Below, one piece after another: positions 61,448 to 64,000 of a stretch of 64,000 bases of DNA (within the stretch, counting starts at the first letter, position 1; the number at the start of each line of letters is the position of its first letter). The notes under the pieces are model-generated. The model saw only the letters and a list, made by a program, of their open reading frames with translations, had not been told where the DNA came from and ran no database searches. A program made the translations under genes and the position numbers. The stretch lies in the NCBI GenBank assembly GCA_009991595.1, contig JAACVK010000021.1, forward strand, positions 78,254 through 142,253, in the 5' to 3' direction. The stretch is from a bacterium (GTDB lineage Bacteria; Bdellovibrionota; UBA2428).

Positions 61448-61771
61448 ATGTCGGGTATTCAAAGACGTTCTTGCTACCGTGTGCAATATCCATCAGGAGA
61501 AGGCCCCACCATGCAAATGTCAAAAGGGGTTTACCCTGTTATCGATCTATCCGAAGGCGGCCTTTCCTTCTCTACCGACGTTGGACAATTTCTTACTGGA
61601 GAAGTTTACAACCTCAAGCTTCATTTCAAAGACGGCGAACAGTTCAGTAGCTCAGCAGAGGTGGTTCGACTAAGCGCCAAGTCTGTGAGCCTTCGCCTTA
61701 GCACTGAAGTGCCCTACCGGAAGATTGTGGCCGAGCAACTGCGCCTTAAGAACAGCTATCCCAATATTTGA
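61448..61771 (+). CDS. PilZ domain c-di-GMP receptor
   Basis: 107 residues. RRSCYR near residues 6-11 gives the RxxxR motif and VIDLSEGGLSF near 31-41 gives the D/NxSxxG motif of PilZ; together these bind cyclic-di-GMP. It is a stand-alone PilZ domain with no enzymatic partner fused. The stop codon lies inside a candidate lexA operator. With the FHA-GGDEF and HD-GYP proteins in the window it makes a synthase-hydrolase-receptor set, although they are not adjacent. Confidence 0.85.
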   Translation: MSGIQRRSCYRVQYPSGEGPTMQMSKGVYPVIDLSEGGLSFSTDVGQFLTGEVYNLKLHFKDGEQFSSSAEVVRLSAKSVSLRLSTEVPYRKIVAEQLRLKNSYPNI

Positions 61772-61822
61772 AAATTCTTCAAAAAGCGTTTTCAAATAAC
61801 TTTCAAACATGATAGATTGAAA
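61767..61822 (+). promoter_or_regulatory. Candidate operators upstream of lexA
   Basis: TTTGAA-AATTC-TTCAAA (61767-61783) is a 6-bp inverted repeat with 5-bp spacer. A second inverted pair, TTTCAA (61801-61806) and TTGAAA (61817-61822), has a 10-bp spacer; a further TTCAAA half-site is at 61791. -10-like TAGATT (61813-61818) lies inside. The TTAC-N3-GTAA box reported for Bdellovibrio LexA is absent. Confidence 0.4.
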
Positions 61823-61829
61823 AGCACAT

Positions 61830-62438
61830 ATGGCCAACAAAGATCTTACCCCCAAACAAAAACTCGTTTTGGATTACATCAAACGCTACAGCAAAAAGCA
61901 TGGGCACACGCCCACCCAAGAGGCCATAACAAAGGGACTTGGCTTTCGCTCCGTAGGAACCATAAACTACCACCTACAAGGGCTGAAAGAACAAGGCTAC
62001 CTAGAAGAAACTGAAAAGAATGCAAAGTATGGCATTCAACTAAAGACTAAAGACAATCAACTTCCGCTATTGGGCAAAGTTGCTGCTGGTAACCCTATCG
62101 ACTTTAGAATCAGCAATGAAAGCATAGAAGTGCCAAGCAGTTTCATAAAAGGCAATAAAGAGCATTTCGTTCTACAGGCCTCTGGAAACTCTATGATCGA
62201 CGCCCATATTCTAGATGGCGACCTCTTGATTATTCGAAAGCAAGAGTCAGCAGACAACGGTCAAATTGTTGTGGCTGAGATAAACAATGAGGCCACGATT
62301 AAACGTTTTTTCAAAAAATCCAGCAGTGTCGAGCTACACCCAGAAAATGAGAACTACAAAATTATAAAAGTCTCTAACGATTCTGACGATTTTAGAATTG
62401 AAGGAATTCTGGTCGGAGTGCTCAGCCCAAGGTCCTAG
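61830..62438 (+). CDS. lexA: LexA repressor
   Basis: 202 residues. N-terminal winged helix (LTPKQKLVLDYIKRYSKKHG, then HTPTQEAITKGLGFRSVGTI), hinge, and peptidase S24 domain with the Ala-Gly cleavage site in GKVAAGNPI, the nucleophile Ser in GNSMIDAHILDGD near 119-131 and the Lys in NNEATIKRFF near 154-163. It represses the SOS regulon and self-cleaves on RecA filaments. Candidate operators immediately upstream suggest autorepression. It is a normal-length bacterial LexA. Confidence 0.94.
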   Translation: MANKDLTPKQKLVLDYIKRYSKKHGHTPTQEAITKGLGFRSVGTINYHLQGLKEQGYLEETEKNAKYGIQLKTKDNQLPLLGKVAAGNPIDFRISNESIEVPSSFIKGNKEHFVLQASGNSMIDAHILDGDLLIIRKQESADNGQIVVAEINNEATIKRFFKKSSSVELHPENENYKIIKVSNDSDDFRIEGILVGVLSPRS

Positions 62439-62446
62439 AACAATTC

Positions 62447-62896
62447 CTAGTTCTCAACCGAAGCGGGGTGAACATTTCCACCTCTAGGACCTTCGAGTTG
62501 AAGAGCCAATTGAGCTCGCTCAAAACAGCCTTGCAAAAGATTTTTTCCATCGCTCGACTCTAAGTAGACTCCTGTTAGCTCTGAGATGCGCTGCTCAACT
62601 TCCCCCGAAGATTCTTCTAGAGTGTTGTAATTTGTAGGAATCACTCCAGCCTTTTCAATCCCAGTGGCCATACAAGGGCAATACATTGAAAAAAGAGCAA
62701 AGTGTTCTTTGGGAGCCTGTTCCTTGCAGCCGTCAATAAAGCCCTCTCGCAACTCAATCGACCAATCTTTCGATTGTGAAACCTGTGATCGGTTATCTAA
62801 AACTCCATACTTGAAACAAACGCAAAACAACCCAACAGCAAGCAACGTCCCAGCTATCAACAAAATTCGTCCCTTCCAAATGAAAGATTGGCTCAT
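62447..62896 (-). CDS. Membrane-anchored Cys-rich protein of unknown function
   Basis: 149 residues from ATG 62896 with AGGAG 9 nt upstream; ATG 62905 sits directly on that ribosome site. One N-terminal TM helix (ILLIAGTLLAVGLFCVCFKY) then a periplasmic domain with DGC, the pair CPC in MYCPCMATGIEKAG and QGC, four conserved-looking cysteines that could bind metal or form disulfides. The CPC spacing is unusual for a disulfide. No family recognised. TTAAC direct repeats lie 50-65 nt upstream. Confidence 0.65.
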   Translation of the reverse strand: MSQSFIWKGRILLIAGTLLAVGLFCVCFKYGVLDNRSQVSQSKDWSIELREGFIDGCKEQAPKEHFALFSMYCPCMATGIEKAGVIPTNYNTLEESSGEVEQRISELTGVYLESSDGKNLLQGCFERAQLALQLEGPRGGNVHPASVEN

Positions 62897-62944
62897 AAAA
62901 AACATCTCCTATTCTTAAGGTAAGCCATCTAGCCAGCCAAACCA

Positions 62945-62960
62945 GTTAAGTTTTAGTTAA
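62945..62960 (-). promoter_or_regulatory. TTAAC direct repeat, 11-bp spacing
   Basis: GTTAA at 62945-62949 and 62956-62960 give CTTAACTAAAACTTAAC on the minus strand, pointing at the Cys-rich membrane protein gene. The following TGGT is shared with the 36575 site. The remaining gap to 63179 contains single TTAAC half-sites (near 62971 and 63034) on the plus strand but no gene. Confidence 0.5.
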
Positions 62961-63179
62961 GAAGACAATCTTAACATTCTTAGAATAGATAATTTAAACA
63001 TAAACAGCCTAAGCTCAAGCCATAGATATGCCGATCTTAACTCGTGTTTAAAAAAGAATTTTGGAAAGACATTCGTGGAGCCGTCCCCGTATACGATGAA
63101 CATCGGTTTTTTCCGCTAGCATTTCCTACCAAACATCTCACAAAAATAGGCACTGCCTGCTCTAGGAACATAGAGTAAA

Positions 63180-64000
63180 GTGAAGTATCGGGCTGAAATT
63201 GATGGAATGCGTGCTATTGCTGTTTTGGCAGTCATCTTCTTTCACGCTGGCTTCAAGCACTTCTCTGGTGGCTATGTTGGCGTCGATATATTCTTCGTGA
63301 TCAGCGGCTACTTGATCACTACTCAAATCACTCAAGAGATCAAAAAATCCAATTTTTCATTACTCTACTTTTACGAACGAAGAGCAAGACGAATCCTTCC
63401 ACTATTATTTGCTGTCTGTTTGATAACCTCTCCCCTCGCTTTCATTCATCTCTCAAATCGAGATTTTTACGACTATGCGCAAAGCTTGATTGCGTCGTCT
63501 TTATTTTCATCCAACATCCTATTCTTTTTTGAAAGTGGCTATTTTGATTCTCTTGTGGACACAAAGCCACTTTTGCATACCTGGAGCCTAGCCCTAGAAG
63601 AACAATATTACCTCGTGTTTCCCCTGCTCTTGTTGATGCTAAAAGGCTGGAACTCAAAGAAAGTGTTTGCAAGTATATTGCTGCTTACCATTAGCAGCTT
63701 GCTTCTTGCCCAAGCCTTTGTGGAGGAATACCCAAGCGCTACATTTTACTTACTACCCTTTCGAGGCTGGGAAATCCTCATAGGTGCCTTGCTGGCTTGC
63801 TTTGAAGTCTATTGGCCTAAGCAACTCAAAAAAATTAATCACTCAATTAGCAATTGCCTTTCATTCATTGGCCTGGTCTTCATTATCACTTCGATTTTCA
63901 TTTTTTCGCCCGAAACCCCATTCCCAAGCTTCTACACTCTTTTGCCTACGATAGGTTCTGTCCTTATCTTGGGCTTTGCTCGACCGCAGACCTTTGCTCA
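63180..64000 (+). CDS. Acyltransferase 3 family membrane protein (OafA/YrhL), 3' end cut
   Basis: From GTG 63180 the frame is open to the window edge (273 residues visible). It begins YRAEIDGMRAIAVLAVIFFH with the conserved E-x-D-G-x-R-A-x-A motif, then GGYVGVDIFFVISGYLIT, FYERRARRILPLL and HTWSLALEEQYYLVFP, the canonical OafA/AT3 signature. These enzymes acetylate O-antigen, peptidoglycan or exopolysaccharide at the inner membrane. The SGNH tail, if present, lies beyond the edge. Divergent from the Cys-rich protein gene. Confidence 0.9.
   Translation, partial: MKYRAEIDGMRAIAVLAVIFFHAGFKHFSGGYVGVDIFFVISGYLITTQITQEIKKSNFSLLYFYERRARRILPLLFAVCLITSPLAFIHLSNRDFYDYAQSLIASSLFSSNILFFFESGYFDSLVDTKPLLHTWSLALEEQYYLVFPLLLLMLKGWNSKKVFASILLLTISSLLLAQAFVEEYPSATFYLLPFRGWEILIGALLACFEVYWPKQLKKINHSISNCLSFIGLVFIITSIFIFSPETPFPSFYTLLPTIGSVLILGFARPQTFA

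Overview
The window looks like chromosome from a predatory or free-living member of the Bdellovibrionota (Bdellovibrio-like). This is an inference from gene content, not a sequence search. The signs are an mtEFG1/spd-type elongation factor G, an FHA-GGDEF protein with the layout of Bdellovibrio DgcB, a yicC-remA-gmk-rel cluster, a TtpC-type TonB system, many secreted proteins and lipoproteins, and very tight gene packing with 4-nt overlaps and convergent genes a few bases apart. No rRNA, tRNA, CRISPR array, insertion sequence or prophage was seen, so this is mostly ordinary chromosome.

Layout. 1-8.4 kb: an exported ParB-like protein (cut by the window edge), then a plus-strand run accA, yicC, a polytopic membrane protein, a secreted protein, remA, gmk and a bifunctional (p)ppGpp synthetase/hydrolase. 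8.4-20.1 kb (minus): a SleB-like wall hydrolase, an ankyrin lipoprotein, and an eight-gene operon DUF3450-ttpC-exbB-exbD-tonB-TPR-TonB receptor-beta-helix protein. 20.4-25.5 kb: a 1.7-kresidue Ig-repeat lipoprotein. 25.5-32.9 kb (minus): cystathionine lyase/synthase, AmpG-like permease, PhoX, MiaA, MutL. 33-41 kb: envelope and signalling genes (FHA-GGDEF, TadG-like, receiver/GAF-like), pgi and an acyl-CoA dehydrogenase. 41-48.5 kb: cystathionine beta-synthase, secreted proteins, a two-subunit hot-dog dehydratase, an FHA membrane protein. 48.6-56 kb: fusA, a monooxygenase-methyltransferase fusion, hldD, a divergent amidase, miaB, a small lipoprotein. 56-64 kb: barrel-like protein, nitroreductase, HD-GYP, lipoproteins, PilZ, lexA and a 5' fragment of an acyltransferase.

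How genes connect. Cyclic-di-GMP is covered by a synthase (FHA-GGDEF), a likely hydrolase (HD-GYP) and a receptor (PilZ). MiaA and MiaB act in sequence on tRNA A37. Cystathionine beta-synthase and the cystathionine lyase/synthase together suggest transsulfuration. The TonB operon is self-contained from energiser to receptor to putative secreted partner.

The most notable non-coding signals are: (1) TTAAC half-sites repeated at exactly 11-bp spacing upstream of at least six envelope or secretion-related genes, with the geometry of an OmpR/PhoB/CtrA-family operator; (2) two copies of a 92-95 bp near-perfect palindrome with a compensatory base-pair change, each abutting stop codons; (3) a promoter-preceded structured element with a GAAA tetraloop between fusA and an FHA gene; (4) a group of genes whose -10-like hexamer lies 6-10 nt from the start codon with no Shine-Dalgarno, suggesting leaderless mRNAs.
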